NCBI RefSeq assembly: GCF_004027225.2
Contig: NC_044284.2
Location: 44,316,420-44,380,419 of the forward strand
DNA: 64,000 bases
Direction of reading: 5' to 3'
From: Strigops habroptila
Lineage: Eukaryota > Chordata > Aves > Psittaciformes > Psittacidae
A model generated the notes under the pieces. That model did no database searches, was not told where the DNA came from, and saw nothing but the letters and a program-made list of their open reading frames with translations. This document shows positions 63,000 through 64,000 of the stretch, piece by piece (position 1 is the first letter of the stretch; each line of letters starts with the position of its first letter). A program made the position numbers and the translations under genes.

Positions 63000-64000
63000 G
63001 TAAGATGAGTCCTGCTCTCTTCTTTGAGGTTGTTACCTTCAGTAGGACTTGCCTCAAGTCAAGGTCTTGGTACCTTTGGTGCATTCAGAGCCTTGTTTCT
63101 TTTGGAAGAAATGTTAATGAACTATTAGGCTGAAACTAAACTTGACCAGACTAGACTGTTCTGACTAGACCCCTGTTCCTCGTGGGCAGTGCCCAGCGCA
63201 TCACCACTCCGTTAACCTCCCCTGACCCTCTCCAGTTCCCCCCATCCCTTGTGGCTCAAACTGGACATAGGATCCCAGCTGGGGCCTCATCAGAACCAGT
63301 ATCCCTTTATGGTCAGAAGGGCCTGCTGTTAAGTTTTTCCGCTTCTCAGTTTTACGTCTGTGCTGGTGTGATAGTTGCTGCTTTTGTGCTGTTTGATGTG
63401 GGCACAAGAGGTTCAGGGTTGGTGCTGGGGTACACTCACCAGGAGTGCTGGTAGCCAAGGAGGTCAGATTCCTTAAGGACCACGTTACATCTTGGCCTGT
63501 GTTAAAAAAGAGCTGAACCCTCAACACTCCAAAAATTATACATAAAGTACCTTCCTTTTATTTTCTTTCTTTTTTTTTTTTTTTTTTTTTAGAGCAGACT
63601 TTCAGTGAAATACTTTTCGCTCCCATACAGTTTAATATTTCTTTGGCTAGCAAAGCGTGGGGTTTGCAGTGTATTAAGCTGTGCTCAGCTATGTAGCAAC
63701 AGGTTGCCAGATTAAATACTGGAGTTTTCTCCCGTGGTCCGTATCTGGGACAGTAATTCCACATTCTTGTCAGAGTGGAGCAGTCCTGTTCATCTGCAGC
63801 CAGGAGCCGAGAGGCAATGATTTATAAAGCCAAAATTCCACTTGCAAAGTGTTTTGGGAAAGCACGGCGTGCTTCATCCTGGGGTCAGGAAGGAGACAGC
63901 CGAGAGGAGCGTGTTCGCCTGGGGGGCTCTGTGTTTCCAAGCACAGTGATTGACCCAGAAGGGGAAAAAGGGTTTTGAGGTCTAAAAATAACAAAGCACC
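63000..64000 (+). other. OLFML2B: OLFML2B intron 3, 5' part
   Basis: Begins with GTAAGA after the coiled-coil exon and runs off the window. Contains a run of 21 T (63570-63590). No further OLFML2B exon seen. Confidence 0.6.

Overview
This window is vertebrate nuclear DNA and almost certainly avian. The repeats are CR1 LINEs with the avian type of 3' end (copies of ATTCTRTG), the genes are short and tightly packed, and promoters sit in very GC-rich CpG islands. Five multi-exon, intron-bearing genes lie on the + strand in the order UHMK1 (3' part), UAP1, DDR2, HSD17B7, OLFML2B (5' part). All are recognised from translated exons joined at GT-AG boundaries; each joined reading frame closes without a stop. 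I see no operon, tRNA, rRNA, CRISPR or endogenous retrovirus.

Layout. 1-8937: last six coding exons of UHMK1 (end of the kinase domain plus the U2AF-homology motif), with 3'UTR to at least 9347 and perhaps to about 12550. 12600-13990: CpG island with the UAP1 promoter (TATA box, two CCAAT boxes, a consensus XBP1/UPR site). 13482-20816: ten UAP1 exons encoding 528 aa, including the AGX2-type cassette exon. 20817-27124: UAP1 3'UTR, then a GC-rich intergenic stretch with AT-rich patches that look like regulatory DNA and a possible non-coding first exon of DDR2. 27135-35369: sixteen coding exons of DDR2 (856 aa) in only 8.2 kb. 35370-38230: DDR2 3'UTR, a short DDR2-exon-like fragment, and a CR1 copy whose 3' end runs into the HSD17B7 CpG island. 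38491-44302: nine HSD17B7 exons (332 aa). 45148-57690: a gene-poor spacer with CR1 pieces and an orphan CpG island. 57985 to the end: CpG-island promoter and first three coding exons of OLFML2B.

The genes do not form one pathway: UHMK1 acts on splicing factors and growth control, UAP1 makes UDP-GlcNAc, DDR2 is a collagen-receptor tyrosine kinase, HSD17B7 is a cholesterol/estradiol-pathway reductase, and OLFML2B is a secreted matrix protein. They are neighbours by conserved synteny (human 1q23.3), except that OLFML2B is on the opposite side of the block from its human position as I recall it, which implies a rearrangement breakpoint in the 44-58 kb spacer.

The most striking observation is in HSD17B7: a 19-bp minisatellite lies exactly on the penultimate exon/intron border and carries the 5' splice site, so five near-identical donors stand in a row, only two of which keep the reading frame. 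A (GGGAT)n G-quadruplex tract begins 14 nt inside a DDR2 intron, and weaker repeat arrays lie just inside introns of UAP1 and OLFML2B.
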